Of a DNA stretch of 64,000 bases, positions 10,167-20,892 are shown piece after piece. The notes below the pieces were generated by a model that had not been told where the DNA came from, searched no databases, and saw only the letters and a program-made list of their open reading frames with translations. Origin of the DNA: Ottowia beijingensis. Its GTDB lineage: Bacteria; Pseudomonadota; Gammaproteobacteria; Burkholderiales; Burkholderiaceae_C. The stretch spans positions 3,720,001-3,784,000 of the forward strand of contig NZ_JACCKX010000001.1 in assembly GCF_013423955.1 (NCBI RefSeq), given 5' to 3'. Position 1 is the stretch's first letter, and the number at the start of each line of letters is the position of its first letter. Position numbers and translations under genes: made by a program.

Positions 10167-12539
10167 ATGGGTGCCAACGACTTTGCCAAGCTGCCGCACA
10201 TCGGCGAATCCATGAAGCGCAAGGAGGACGAGCGGTTTCTGACCGGCGTCGGCCAGTACACCGACGACATCCACCAGGCCAACCAGAAGTACGCGGTGTT
10301 CGTGCGCTCGCCGCATGCGCATGCCGCTCTCAAGAGCGTCGATGTTGGTGCCGCCGAGAAGATGCCCGGCGTGGTGAAGGTCTTCACCGGCAAGGACATG
10401 GAAGGCAAGATGGGCGGGTTGCCCTGCGGCTGGCTCATCAGCAACCCCGACGGCTCGCCGATGAAGGAGCCGCCGCACCCCATCCTGGCGCACACCAAGG
10501 TGCGCTACGTGGGCGACCACGTGGCCATGGTGGTGGCCGACACGCTGCAGCAGGCCAAGGACGCCGCCGAGGCGGTGGAGGTGGACTACGACGTGCTCGA
10601 TGCCGTGATCGACATGCGCACCGCCCGAAACGGCCCCGCGCTGCACGACGAGGCGCCCGACAACCACTGCTACAAGTGGACGCTGGGCGACAAGGCCGCG
10701 GTGGACGAGGCCTTCGCCAAGGCCGCGCACGTCACCAAGCTCGACATCACCAACAACCGGCTGATCCCCAACGCCATGGAGCCGCGCGCGGCCAACGCCA
10801 GCTACAACCGGGCCAGCGACGAGTACGTGCTGTACGTCGCCAACCAGAACCCGCACGTCGAGCGCCTGCTGCTCACCGCCTTCGTCCTGCAACTGCCCGA
10901 GCACAAAGTGCGCGTGATCGCGCCCGATGTGGGCGGCGGCTTCGGCTCCAAGATTTTCCTGTATGCCGAGGACGTGGCGGTGACTTGGGCCGCCCGGCAG
11001 CTCAACTGCGCCGTGAAGTGGACGGCCGAGCGCAGCGAATCGTTCGTGAGCGACGCGCACGGCCGCGACCACATCACGCACGCCGAAATGGCGATGGACA
11101 AGGACGGCAAGTTCCTCGCCATGCGCGTGCACACCGATGCCAACCTGGGTTCGTACCTGTCCACCTTCGCTTCCAGCGTGCCCACCATCCTGTACGGCAC
11201 GCTGCTGGCGGGGCAGTACACGGCACCGCAGATCTACGTCGAGGTCGATGGCTGGTTCACCAGCACGGCGCCGGTCGATGCCTACCGCGGCGCGGGCCGG
11301 CCCGAGGCGACTTACGTGGTCGAACGTCTGGTCACGCGCTGCGCATGGGAGCTGGGCCTGTCGCAGGACGAGATCCGCAAGCGCAACTTCATCACCAGCT
11401 TTCCGTACCAGACGCCGGTGGCGCTGCAGTACGACATCGGCGACTACCACGCGTGCATGGATCAGGCGCAGGAGCTGGCCGACGTCAAGGGCTTCGAGGC
11501 GCGGCGCACCGCCAGTGAGGCGAAAGGCCTGAAGCGCGGCATCGGCTACAGCAGCTACATCGAGGCCTGCGGCCTGGCGCCTAGCAACATCGCCGGCGCT
11601 TTAGGCGCGCGCGCCGGCCTGTTCGAGGCCGGCGAGGTGCGCGTGCACCCCACCGGCAGCGTGACGGTGTTCACCGGTTCTCACAGCCACGGCCAAGGCC
11701 ACGAGACGACGTTCGCCCAGCTGGTGGCGGCGCGTCTCGGCATCGACCCATCCCAGGTCGACATCGTGCACGGCGACACCGGCCGCGTGCCCTTCGGCAT
11801 GGGCACCTACGGCAGCCGCTCGCTCTCGGTCGGTGGCACCGCCATCATGAAGGCCATCGACAAGATCGAGGCGAAGGCCAAGAAGATCGCCGCGCACCTG
11901 ATGGAAGCCAGCGACGCCGACATCGAGTTCAGTGGTGGCGAGTTCAGCGTCAAGGGCACCGACAAGAAGATCCCCTTCGCCCAGGTGGCGCTGACGGCCT
12001 ACGTGCCGCACAACTACCCGCTCGACAAGCTGGAGCCTGGCCTGAACGAAACCGCGTTCTACGACCCGACCAACTTCACCTACCCGGCCGGCACCTACAT
12101 CTGCGAGGTCGAGGTCGACCCCGCCACCGGCGTGGTGCGCGTAGACCGCTTCACCGCGGTGGACGACTTCGGTGTCATCATCAACCCGATGATCGTCGAA
12201 GGCCAGGTGCACGGCGGACTGGTGCAGGGCATCGGCCAGGCGCTGCTGGAGCACGGCGTGTACGACCCCGAAAGCGGCCAGCTGCTGACCGGCAGCTACA
12301 TGGACTACACCATGCCGCGCGCGGCCGACTTTCCCGAATTCAGGCTCGGCCACGTCTGCACGCCCTGCACGCACAACCCCATTGGCAGCAAGGGCTGCGG
12401 CGAGGCGGGTGCCATCGGCTCGCCGCCGGCCGTCATCAACGCGGTGCTCGATGCGCTCAAGCCCCTGGGCGTGACCGAGCTCGACATGCCCGCCACGCCG
12501 CACCGCGTGTGGCAGGCGATTCAATCGGCCCAGGCTTGA
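10167..12539 (+). CDS. Molybdenum hydroxylase large subunit, form II CoxL-like
   Basis: 790-residue molybdopterin-cytosine-dinucleotide-binding subunit of the xanthine oxidase family. The signature around the active site is A372-Y-R-G-A-G-R378, the form II motif, not the AYxCSFR loop of true CO dehydrogenases. The conserved base is E746 in [17 protein letters not shown] and [13 protein letters not shown] are further cofactor motifs. AAGGAG precedes the ATG at 10167. The real substrate (an aldehyde, N-heterocycle or other C-H compound) cannot be read from sequence. It is annotated as CO dehydrogenase in many genomes, which the motif argues against. Confidence 0.9.
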   Translation: MGANDFAKLPHIGESMKRKEDERFLTGVGQYTDDIHQANQKYAVFVRSPHAHAALKSVDVGAAEKMPGVVKVFTGKDMEGKMGGLPCGWLISNPDGSPMKEPPHPILAHTKVRYVGDHVAMVVADTLQQAKDAAEAVEVDYDVLDAVIDMRTARNGPALHDEAPDNHCYKWTLGDKAAVDEAFAKAAHVTKLDITNNRLIPNAMEPRAANASYNRASDEYVLYVANQNPHVERLLLTAFVLQLPEHKVRVIAPDVGGGFGSKIFLYAEDVAVTWAARQLNCAVKWTAERSESFVSDAHGRDHITHAEMAMDKDGKFLAMRVHTDANLGSYLSTFASSVPTILYGTLLAGQYTAPQIYVEVDGWFTSTAPVDAYRGAGRPEATYVVERLVTRCAWELGLSQDEIRKRNFITSFPYQTPVALQYDIGDYHACMDQAQELADVKGFEARRTASEAKGLKRGIGYSSYIEACGLAPSNIAGALGARAGLFEAGEVRVHPTGSVTVFTGSHSHGQGHETTFAQLVAARLGIDPSQVDIVHGDTGRVPFGMGTYGSRSLSVGGTAIMKAIDKIEAKAKKIAAHLMEASDADIEFSGGEFSVKGTDKKIPFAQVALTAYVPHNYPLDKLEPGLNETAFYDPTNFTYPAGTYICEVEVDPATGVVRVDRFTAVDDFGVIINPMIVEGQVHGGLVQGIGQALLEHGVYDPESGQLLTGSYMDYTMPRAADFPEFRLGHVCTPCTHNPIGSKGCGEAGAIGSPPAVINAVLDALKPLGVTELDMPATPHRVWQAIQSAQA

Positions 12540-12552
12540 GGAGACACGAACC

Positions 12553-13344
12553 ATGTACGCATTCACCTTTGAACGCCCCACCACGCAAGCCGATGCGGTC
12601 AAGCTCGCCCAGGGCGGCGGCAAGCTGCTGGCCGGCGGGCAAACGCTGCTGGCGTCGATGAAGCTGCGCCTGGCTGCGCCCGAACAACTGGTCGACCTGG
12701 GCGGCGTGAAGGAATTGGCCGGCGTGCGCCAGGAGGGCGACGCGCTCGTTATCGGCGCCATGACGCGCCATGCTGACGTCGCCGGCAACGCCGACGTGAA
12801 AGCCATGATCCCCGCGCTGGCGGCGCTGGCCGAGGGCATCGGCGACAAGCAGGTGCGGGCCATGGGCACCATCGGCGGCTCGCTGGCCAACAACGATCCG
12901 GCGGCCGACTATCCGGCGGCGGCGCTGGCGCTGGGTGCCACCATCGTCACCACCGAACGCGAGATCGCGGCCGACGACTACTTCCAGGGCCTGTTCGCCA
13001 CCGCGCTGGAAGAGGGCGAGCTGATCATCGCCGTGCGCTTTCCCAAGCCGCAGCGTGCCGCCTACATGAAGTTCCGCCAGCCCGCGTCGCTGTTCGCGCT
13101 GATCGGCGTGTTCGTGGCACAGACGGCGGATGGCGTGCGCGTGGCCGTCACCGGCGGCGGCAACGGGGTGTTCCGCCACACGGCGATGGAAGAGGCGCTG
13201 GGCAAGAGCTTCACCACCGAGGCCGCTGCCGGCGTCAAGACTGACCCGTCCGAGCTGAATGGCGACCTGCACGGCAGCGCCGAATACCGCGCGCACCTGG
13301 TCGGCGTGATGGCGCAGCGGGCGGTGGCGAAGGCGCTGGGTTGA
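12553..13344 (+). CDS. Molybdenum hydroxylase FAD-binding subunit (CoxM-like)
   Basis: 263-residue medium subunit. The FAD-binding motifs AGGQTLLASMKLRL and TIGGSLANNDPAADYPAA are the two signatures of the CoxM/xanthine dehydrogenase flavin domain. It starts 13 bases after the large subunit, completing the S-L-M set. It passes electrons from the FeS clusters to quinone or NAD. Confidence 0.95.
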   Translation: MYAFTFERPTTQADAVKLAQGGGKLLAGGQTLLASMKLRLAAPEQLVDLGGVKELAGVRQEGDALVIGAMTRHADVAGNADVKAMIPALAALAEGIGDKQVRAMGTIGGSLANNDPAADYPAAALALGATIVTTEREIAADDYFQGLFATALEEGELIIAVRFPKPQRAAYMKFRQPASLFALIGVFVAQTADGVRVAVTGGGNGVFRHTAMEEALGKSFTTEAAAGVKTDPSELNGDLHGSAEYRAHLVGVMAQRAVAKALG

Positions 13345-13370
13345 TCGATACCGAACTGGCCGAACAGCCC

Positions 13371-13415
13371 AACAGCCGGACGCAGAAGACGCAAAGGATT
13401 CGCAGAGGACGCAAA
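13371..13415. repeat. Family D repeat (GCAGAGGACGCA type)
   Basis: Single arm rich in CGCAGA/ACGCA words, the same as the paired arms at 16505-16690 and 43632-43800. Directly after the FAD subunit gene. Confidence 0.6.
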
Positions 13416-13492
13416 AAGAAGAAATTCTTGGTTGCTGGCTGCTGTCTTGGGATGTCGTTGAATGGCACGACAGCCCGTGCCATCCCAAAGAA

Positions 13493-13528
13493 ACTCCCTC
13501 TCCCTCTGGGAGAGGGCAGGGTGAGGGC
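13493..13528. repeat. Family C palindromic repeat
   Basis: CTCCCTCTCCCTCTGGGAGAGGG hairpin followed by CAGGGTGAGGGC. The most abundant repeat of the window. Confidence 0.75.
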
Positions 13529-13575
13529 CAGCGGCGCATCACCGATCACGGCCACGTTTTCCCGATTGCAAGTGT

Positions 13576-13624
13576 TTTCGGCCTCCAGCCCTTGCCTAGT
13601 CAGTGCGAACAGCTATCAAAACAG
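13576..13624. repeat. Family B interspersed repeat
   Basis: TTCGGCCTCCAGCCCTTGCC ... CAGCTATCAAAACAGAAG, ending six bases before the start codon of the MoxR-type gene and thus covering its ribosome-site region. Confidence 0.65.
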
Positions 13625-13629
13625 AAGTC

Positions 13630-14592
<963 letters not shown>

Positions 14593-14741
14593 GGCTGGCT
14601 GTTCCTCCTTCCCCGCTGGGGAAGGCTGGGATGGGGGCCCGCCGCGCATCCCTGCAAGCGCCGCTGTCCCCTCACCCCAACCCTCTCCCCAGCGGGGCGC
14701 GGGCGCCATACCGCAAACCTGCAGCGCGTTGGGGCCAGGGC

Positions 14742-15960
14742 ATGACCACCCTGCTCGGTGACGCCCGCACCGGCAAGCTGGCCGACAACCTCACGGCCTT
14801 CGGTCGTACGCTGCGCCGCGCTGGCGTGTCGGTGGACGCCGCGCGCATCGCGCTGGCGCAGCAGGCGCTGCAGCTCACGGGTGTCGAAGCCAAGCGGGAC
14901 GTGGCCGCCGCGCTTGAAGCCGTGCTGGTCGGCCGCGAGCAGGACCGCGCCGTGTTCCGCGAACTGTTCGACGCCTTCTTCCGCGATCCCGAACTGGCCC
15001 ACAAGCTGCTGGCGCAGATGCTGCCACGCGCCGAAGGCAGCGCCGTGCCGCCGCCGCAGCGCCCGCGCGTGCGCGAAGCGTTGATGCCGCACCGCGCCCA
15101 GGCACCGCGCCCGCCGCAGGCGGCCGACAAGGAATTCGAGTTCGACGCGGCCATGACCGCCAGCGACCTGGCGCGCCTGAGACACGCCGATTTCAACCAG
15201 CTTTCGGCCAGCGAATACGTCCTGGTCGAGCGCCTGGTGCGCGACATCCGCCTGCCCGTGCCCCGTGTGCCGGCGCGCCGCGTGCGCGCCGGATGGCGTG
15301 GCGCGCGCGTGCACTGGGCGCACACGCTGCAGGGGGCCGCGCACACCGGCGGCGAGGTGATGTCGCTGCACCGCCTGCAGCGCCGGCGCCAGCCGCTGCC
15401 CTTGCTGCTGCTGGTCGACGTGTCGGGCTCGATGGAGCGCTACGCGCGCCTGCTGCTGGCGTTTCTGCACGCGGCCACGCGCCAGATCGATGGCCAGCGC
15501 ATCCAGCGCGACGTGTTCGCCTTCGGCATGCGGCTGGCCGACCTGACACCTGCTTTCCGCGAATCAGACACCGATGCCATGCTGCTGCGCGCCGGCCGCG
15601 CCATCGACGACTTTGCCGGCGGCACGCGCTTGGGAAGTGCGCTGGCCACGCTGCGCCTGCGCCACGCACGCCGGCTGGTGGGCCGGCGCACGCTGGTGCT
15701 GCTGGTCAGCGACGGCCTCGACACCGGCGAGCCGGATGAGCTGGCGCGCGAGCTGGCCTGGCTCAAGCGCCACAGCCGCGCGCTGTTGTGGCTCAACCCG
15801 CTGCTGCGCTACGACGGCTACGCCCCCAGCGCGCGCGGCGCCGCCGTGCTGCACCTCGCGGCCGACGGCATGCTGGCGGTGCACAACATCGCGCGCCTGC
15901 AGGATCTCGCCGCAGGCATCGCGGCGCTCATGAAAAATAGCAAGCAGAGGAACCCATCCA
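14742..15960 (+). CDS. VWA-domain protein (CoxE-like), reading through into coxG
   Basis: About 400-residue VWA protein (CoxE/DUF58-like partner of MoxR ATPases). The MIDAS motif is LLLLVDVSGSMERYARLL, and the later conserved LVLLVSDGLDTGEPDEL is present. ATG at 14742. No stop separates it from the next domain: the frame runs on through AALMKNSKQRNPSMDMQ into CoxG, giving one open frame to 16499. Adding one A in the run 15933-15937 would create MKK followed by TAG, so the fusion is probably a sequence artefact. It likely works with the MoxR ATPase in hydroxylase maturation. Confidence 0.85.
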
Positions 15961-16499
15961 TGGACATGCAAGGAAGCCGGACCCTTTCCGTCACCCAGCA
16001 ACAGGCCTGGGAGGCGCTGAACGACCCCGAGGTGCTGAAGCTGTGCATCCCCGGCTGCGACAACATCGAGGCCACCGGTGACAACGCCTATGAACTGACC
16101 AACGCCATCAAGGTCGGCCCCGTGGCGGCCAAGTTCAAGGGCAAGCTGAACCTGGCCGACGTGAACGCGCCCGACAGCTACACCATCCACTTCGAGGGCA
16201 ACGGCGGCGCCGCCGGCTTCGGCAAGGGCAATGCGCAGGTCACGCTGGTGCCACACGACGAGGGGTGCGAACTGGGTTACACCGTGCACGCCTCGGTGGG
16301 CGGCAAGATCGCCCAGGTGGGCCAGCGCCTGATCGATGGCGTGGCCAAGTCGATGGCGGAGAGCTTCTTCAAGCGCTTCGACGAGGAAATGACCCGCCGC
16401 CACGGCCCGCCGCCCGAGGAGCAGGCCGTCGAACCGGGCAAGCTGAAGAAGATGTGGGGCAAGCTGACGGGCGGCGGCAAGGACGATGCGTCCACCTGA
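15961..16499 (+). CDS. SRPBCC-fold CoxG-like protein
   Basis: Carbon monoxide dehydrogenase subunit G family. The start-activator-like fold shows SVTQQQAWEALNDPEVLK, CIPGCDNIEA and GKGNAQVTLVPHDEGCEL, with a C-terminal amphipathic tail (KLKKMWGKLTGGGKDD). About 179 residues from ATG 15961, which has AGAGGAA upstream. CoxG is known to anchor CO dehydrogenase at the membrane in Oligotropha; here it would tether the hydroxylase. In frame with the VWA gene. Confidence 0.85.
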
Positions 16500-16504
16500 A
16501 TCGC

Positions 16505-16690
16505 AACAGCCGAACGCAGAGGATGCAGAGGTTTCGCAGAAGACGCAGAAGAATCCAGATGAAATCGACGTTCTACCCTTGTGCAGACAGCGCCAGCAGC
16601 TATGTTTTTGAGAGTTCTTCATTGGCTGTTCCTTTTGCGTCCTCTGCGAAACCTCTGCGTCCTCTGCGTCCGGATGTCCGGCTGTTCGGC
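16505..16690. repeat. Family D long inverted repeat
   Basis: Left arm 16512-16555 (AACGCAGAGGATGCAGAGG ...) pairs with right arm about 16630-16685 (... CCTCTGCGTCCTCTGCGTCC) around a loop of about 75 bases that contains a family B fragment (CAGCAGCTATGTTTTTGAG). It separates coxG from xdhC. Confidence 0.7.
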
Positions 16691-16714
16691 AGCCTGATCA
16701 AGGAGTAACCAGCC

Positions 16715-17749
16715 ATGGAAAACATTGACGTCACCGTGCTGCGCGCGCTGCGCGACTGGCGCGCTGCGGGCCGGCAGGCGCTGCTGGTCACGGTGGTGCG
16801 CACCTGGGGCTCGTCGCCGCGGCCGGTCGGCTCCATCATGGCGCTGTGCGAGAACGGTGCAGTGGTCGGCTCGGTGTCGGGCGGCTGCATCGAGGACGAC
16901 CTGATCGCCCGCTACGCCCGCCAGGGCGCGGCCGATGCGCTGCCGCACAGCGGCGCGCCGGGCTTCGCCAAATACGGCATCACCGCCGACGAGGCGCACC
17001 GCTTCGGCCTGCCGTGCGGCGGCACGCTGGAGCTGCTGTTCGAGTTCGATCCCGACCCGGCCAGTCTGGCCGAACTGGTGCGCGCGCTCGACAGCGGCCG
17101 CCTGATGCGGCGCCAGGTGCGGCTGGGCGACGGCCAGGTGACGCTGACGCCGGCCGACGCACCGGCCGAACTCAGCTTGGACGACACCCAGCTCACCAAC
17201 ACCTTCGGTCCCGAGTACCGCATGCTCATCATCGGCGCTGGGCAGATGAGCGAATACCTGGCCACCATGGCGCAGTTCTGCGGTTTTGCCGTCACCGTGT
17301 GCGACCCGCGCGAGGAATACCGCGGCGGCTGGTCGGTGCCCGGCGTGCAACTGGCGACCGACATGCCCGACGACGTGGTGACCGCCTTCAAGCCCGACAA
17401 GCGCAGCTGCGTCATCGCCCTGACGCACGACCCCAAGCTGGACGACCTCGCGCTGCTGGAGGCGCTGGGCAGCGATGCGTTCTACATCGGCGCCCTGGGC
17501 AGTCGCCGCAACAACGCGGCACGCCGCCAGCGCATGATCGAGCATTTCGGCCAGACCGAGGACAGCCTGAAGCCCCTGCGCGGCCCGGTCGGCATTTTCA
17601 TCGGCAGCAAGACCCCGCCCGAGATCGCCGTCAGCGTGATGGCCGAGGTGCTGGCCGTGAAGAACGGCGTGACGTTGCCGCGCGACCTGGACGTGGCCCA
17701 CGTGAAGGACCAGCAGGGTGCTGCCGCGGGCCCTCCAGCCTGCGTGTAG
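16715..17749 (+). CDS. XdhC/CoxF-family maturation protein
   Basis: 344-residue member of the XdhC family, which binds molybdenum cofactor and inserts the sulfurated form into Mo hydroxylases. The N-terminal CoxI domain has GSVSGGCIEDDLIARY. The C-terminal Rossmann domain has MLIIGAGQMSEYLA and IGALGSRRNNAARRQRM. ATG at 16715 follows AAGGAG. It ends two bases before the cytidylyltransferase gene. Confidence 0.95.
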   Translation: MENIDVTVLRALRDWRAAGRQALLVTVVRTWGSSPRPVGSIMALCENGAVVGSVSGGCIEDDLIARYARQGAADALPHSGAPGFAKYGITADEAHRFGLPCGGTLELLFEFDPDPASLAELVRALDSGRLMRRQVRLGDGQVTLTPADAPAELSLDDTQLTNTFGPEYRMLIIGAGQMSEYLATMAQFCGFAVTVCDPREEYRGGWSVPGVQLATDMPDDVVTAFKPDKRSCVIALTHDPKLDDLALLEALGSDAFYIGALGSRRNNAARRQRMIEHFGQTEDSLKPLRGPVGIFIGSKTPPEIAVSVMAEVLAVKNGVTLPRDLDVAHVKDQQGAAAGPPACV

Positions 17750-17751
17750 GG

Positions 17752-18420
17752 GTGAGCACGGCTGTTGCCCCCGCACCGGGCGCGCGCATGGGCGCCGTGC
17801 TGATGGCCGCTGGCGCGGGGCGGCGCATGGGCTACCGCCCCAAGAGCCTGCTGCGACGCGAAGACGGCAAGCCGCTGATCGCCCACCACCTGCGGGCGCT
17901 GGTTGCGGCGGGCCTGTCGGACGTGGTGGTGGTGCTCGGTCACCATGCCGATCGGATCGGCGAAGTGCTACAACAAGAGAAGCAGGCTGCGGCGTCCCCA
18001 TCGGGGTTGCAATGGGTTTTGAACCTCAATCCGGACGATGGCCCAGGCAGTTCGCTGCGCTGTGCGTTGGCAGCGCTGCCTGCTGATTTGGACGCTGTGC
18101 TGGTCACGCTGGCGGACCAACCGCTCATCACCGCTGCCGACATGCTCAGCGTGCTCACGGCGTGGCGGGCGCGCGCGCCGGGCACGGCATTGCTGGTGCC
18201 GCGTTTTCAGGGTCAGCCCGGCCATCCGCTGATGTTCGACACCAGGGTGCGCCGCGATCTGATGGCCCAGCCCGTCGAGGCCGGCCTGCGCGACTGGCGC
18301 CGTGCACACCCTGCGCAGGTGGCATGGCTCGACGCCAACCACCCGCGCTACACCTTCGATATCGACACAGAGGCCGACCTGGCCCGGCTGGCCGCCGAGC
18401 ACGGGGTCGTGCTGCGCTAG
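17752..18420 (+). CDS. Molybdenum cofactor cytidylyltransferase-like protein (MocA family)
   Basis: Nucleotidyltransferase of about 222 residues (NTP_transf_3). The nucleotide-binding motif is AVLMAAGAGRRMGYRPKSLL, with the acidic motif LVTLADQPLITAAD and GHPLMFD. It would convert molybdopterin to the cytosine dinucleotide form used by this enzyme family. GTG at 17752 is taken as start because it follows the XdhC stop by two bases; ATG 17788 is the alternative. Confidence 0.85.
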   Translation: MSTAVAPAPGARMGAVLMAAGAGRRMGYRPKSLLRREDGKPLIAHHLRALVAAGLSDVVVVLGHHADRIGEVLQQEKQAAASPSGLQWVLNLNPDDGPGSSLRCALAALPADLDAVLVTLADQPLITAADMLSVLTAWRARAPGTALLVPRFQGQPGHPLMFDTRVRRDLMAQPVEAGLRDWRRAHPAQVAWLDANHPRYTFDIDTEADLARLAAEHGVVLR

Positions 18421-18436
18421 CGCCCAGGGCGCGCCG

Positions 18437-19495
18437 CTATCGGCGGATCGCCTGTGCCACCTCTCGCACCAGCCCCGCACCCTTGTAGATCAGCCCGGTG
18501 TAGATCTGCACCACATCCGCGCCGGCCTCGATCTTGGCCTGCGCATCGGCGCCGCTCAGGATGCCGCCCACGCCGATGATCGGAAAGCCCGCGCCCAGCG
18601 CCGCGCGCAGCTGGCGCACCACGCGGTTGCTGGCCTCGCGCACCGGCGCGCCCGACAAGCCGCCGGCTTCCTCGGCATGCGGCAGGCCCTGCACGGCATC
18701 GCGCGACAGCGTGGTGTTGGTGGCGATCACGCCTTCGATGCCGTGCCGGCGCAGCGCATCGGCAATGGCCTGCACCTGGCCTTGGTCCAGATCGGGCGCG
18801 ATCTTCAGGAACAGGGGCACCTGCCTGCCGTGCTCGGCCGCCAGCTCGCCCTGGCGCGACTTGAGGGCCGACAGCAGCGCGTCCAGCGCGGCGTCGCTCT
18901 GCAGGTCGCGCAGGTTCTTGGTGTTGGGGCTGCTGATGTTCACCGTCACGTAGTCGGCATACGGGTACACGCCAGCCAGGCCGATCAGGTAATCGTCGGT
19001 CGCGCGCTCGATGGGCGTGGCCGCGTTCTTGCCGATGTTCAGGCCCAGAATCATGCGCTGGCCCTTGTCCGACGAGCGCGAGGCGCTATGAAAACGAGAG
19101 TTCTTGACGTTGCGGATGAAGACGTCGAGCCCTTCGTTGTTGAAGCCCATGCGGTTGATCAGCGCGTCCCTGGCCGGCAGGCGGAAGATGCGTGGCTTGG
19201 GGTTGCCCGGCTGCGCCAGCGGCGTGACCGTGCCCACCTCGACGAAGCCGAAGCCCATGGCGGCAAAGGCGTCGATGGCGCGGGCGTTCTTGTCGAGCCC
19301 CGCGGCCAGGCCCACGCGGTTGGGAAAGCGCAGGCCCGCCAGCGTCACGGGGTCGTGCACGCGCGCCTGCGACCACCCGCACTGCAACGGCGTGCCCTGG
19401 CCGCGCGCCAGCATGTCCAGGGTGAGTTCGTGCGCGGCTTCGGCGTCCATGTTGAACAGCACGGCGCGCGTCAAGCCGTAGGGGATCAGGGCCAT
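18437..19495 (-). CDS. pyrD: Dihydroorotate dehydrogenase (quinone)
   Basis: Class 2 membrane-associated DHODH, 352 residues, oxidising dihydroorotate to orotate with quinone. FMN and substrate motifs: [71 protein letters not shown]. The catalytic Ser lies in the VNISSPNT segment. Divergent from rpiA. Confidence 0.97.
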   Translation of the reverse strand: MALIPYGLTRAVLFNMDAEAAHELTLDMLARGQGTPLQCGWSQARVHDPVTLAGLRFPNRVGLAAGLDKNARAIDAFAAMGFGFVEVGTVTPLAQPGNPKPRIFRLPARDALINRMGFNNEGLDVFIRNVKNSRFHSASRSSDKGQRMILGLNIGKNAATPIERATDDYLIGLAGVYPYADYVTVNISSPNTKNLRDLQSDAALDALLSALKSRQGELAAEHGRQVPLFLKIAPDLDQGQVQAIADALRRHGIEGVIATNTTLSRDAVQGLPHAEEAGGLSGAPVREASNRVVRQLRAALGAGFPIIGVGGILSGADAQAKIEAGADVVQIYTGLIYKGAGLVREVAQAIRR

Positions 19496-19542
19496 TGGAT
19501 AATTCTTTGCAAACCGTTTTGAAACTTGAGGAATTGTCGCAA

Positions 19543-20217
19543 ATGACCCAGGACGAACTGAAAGCGATGGTCGGCCAGGCCGCGCTGGATTACGTGGTGC
19601 CGGGCGAAATCGTGGGCGTGGGCACCGGCTCGACGGTGAACAAGTTCATCGACGAACTGGCGCTGATCAAGGACCGCATTGCCGGTGCCGTGTCGTCGTC
19701 GGTGGCCTCCACCGAGCGGCTGCAGGCACTGGGTATCCAGGTGTTCGACTGCAATGCCGTGGGCGAGATCGCCGTCTACATCGACGGTGCGGACGAGATC
19801 GACGCCAAGGGCCACATGGTCAAGGGCGGGGGCGCGGCGCTGACGCGCGAGAAGATCGTGGCCGCGCAGGCCCGGCGCTTCGTCTGCATTGCCGACGAAT
19901 CCAAGCTGGTCGACGTGCTGGGGCGCTTTCCGCTGCCGGTGGAGGTGATCCCCATGGCCGCCAACCGCATCGCACGCCAGTTCGCCGCCCTGAAGGCCGA
20001 GGCCACGCTGCGCATGCGCGATGGCGCACCGCTGGTCACCGACAACGGCCAGCACATCCTGGACGTGCGCGGGCTGGCCATCACCGATCCGCCGGGCTTC
20101 GAGAGCGAAGTGAACCAGTGGCCCGGCGTGGTCACCGTGGGCGTGTTCGCGCACCAGCGCGCGCAGGTGTGCCTGCTGGGCACGCCCACCGGCGTGCGCA
20201 CGCTGCGCTTCGACTGA
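19543..20217 (+). CDS. rpiA: Ribose-5-phosphate isomerase A
   Basis: Interconverts ribose-5-phosphate and ribulose-5-phosphate. Motifs [50 protein letters not shown] and DNGQHILDV are all present. The start [10 protein letters not shown] at 19543 has TTGAGGA upstream; the frame is open to 19495 (TTG), but that would overlap the pyrD start. 224 residues, normal length. Confidence 0.96.
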   Translation: MTQDELKAMVGQAALDYVVPGEIVGVGTGSTVNKFIDELALIKDRIAGAVSSSVASTERLQALGIQVFDCNAVGEIAVYIDGADEIDAKGHMVKGGGAALTREKIVAAQARRFVCIADESKLVDVLGRFPLPVEVIPMAANRIARQFAALKAEATLRMRDGAPLVTDNGQHILDVRGLAITDPPGFESEVNQWPGVVTVGVFAHQRAQVCLLGTPTGVRTLRFD

Positions 20218-20765
20218 TGGCCACCGCGCCGGTGTGGAGCGAGCGGCGCCTGCTCGCCATCGCGCTGCGCGCCATGATGGCGGTGGCGGTGCTGGCCGCC
20301 CTGGTGCTGAGCTGGCGCTACGCCGCCGGCCCGGCCGACCCCGAGGGGCCGCCCAGCGTGCGCGTGGTCAAGCTGCTGCCCGGCACCTTCCTGTGGGCCG
20401 ATGCGCCTGCGGACGCACGCTACCTGCCCGACGGCCTGCGCGCCCAGGAGGCCGCGCGCCTGAAGCTGATGCTGCTGCGCGGCGAAGACGGCGCCGTGCG
20501 CGGCTTCTACCTGCCGCAGCAGGACGGCTTCGTCGGCGTGCCCACGGCGGCATCGCCTCTCACGCCCGGCATTCCGTGTGCCGATTTCGCGCCCGACTTC
20601 CGCGCCGGCGACATCGCCTGCCGCCAGGCCGCACCCGGCTTCGACTTTGCGCTGCGCCACCGCTGGTCGCTGCAGGGGCGGGCGCTGAGTGCCGGCTCGC
20701 CCGATCTGCACGCGGTGGCAGGCCACGAGGTGGACGGCAGTTGGTGGCTGCAGGCGGTGCGTTGA
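20217..20765 (+). CDS. Hypothetical membrane-anchored protein
   Basis: 182-residue protein not recognised. Its start overlaps the rpiA stop (TGATG), so it is translationally coupled. One N-terminal hydrophobic helix (ALRAMMAVAVLAALVLSW) probably anchors a periplasmic domain with two cysteines (IPCADFAP and DIACRQAAP). Function unknown; coupling to rpiA may be incidental. Confidence 0.75.
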   Translation: MATAPVWSERRLLAIALRAMMAVAVLAALVLSWRYAAGPADPEGPPSVRVVKLLPGTFLWADAPADARYLPDGLRAQEAARLKLMLLRGEDGAVRGFYLPQQDGFVGVPTAASPLTPGIPCADFAPDFRAGDIACRQAAPGFDFALRHRWSLQGRALSAGSPDLHAVAGHEVDGSWWLQAVR

Positions 20766-20770
20766 CGATT

Positions 20771-20826
20771 TCAAGCCAAATCGGTCTTCAGCGCCCGTCC
20801 ATACTGCGCCAGAAGCTACAAAAACG
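20771..20826. repeat. Family B interspersed repeat
   Basis: CAAGCCAAATCGGTCTTCAG ... GCCAGAAGCTACAAAAACGG between the hypothetical gene and the metallo-hydrolase. Confidence 0.65.
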
Positions 20827-20892
20827 GAGTTCCCGCCTGGGTGACAGCGCCGGCGGCGGCAGGGTGCCATCATCGGCCCTCAAGGAGAGCGC

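Noticed and set aside
10167..12539. True carbon monoxide dehydrogenase
   Set aside because: The active-site loop is AYRGAGR, not the AYxCSFR motif of CO-oxidising enzymes.
18302..19522. 406-residue plus-strand frame opposite pyrD
   Set aside because: Antisense of an intact pyrD.
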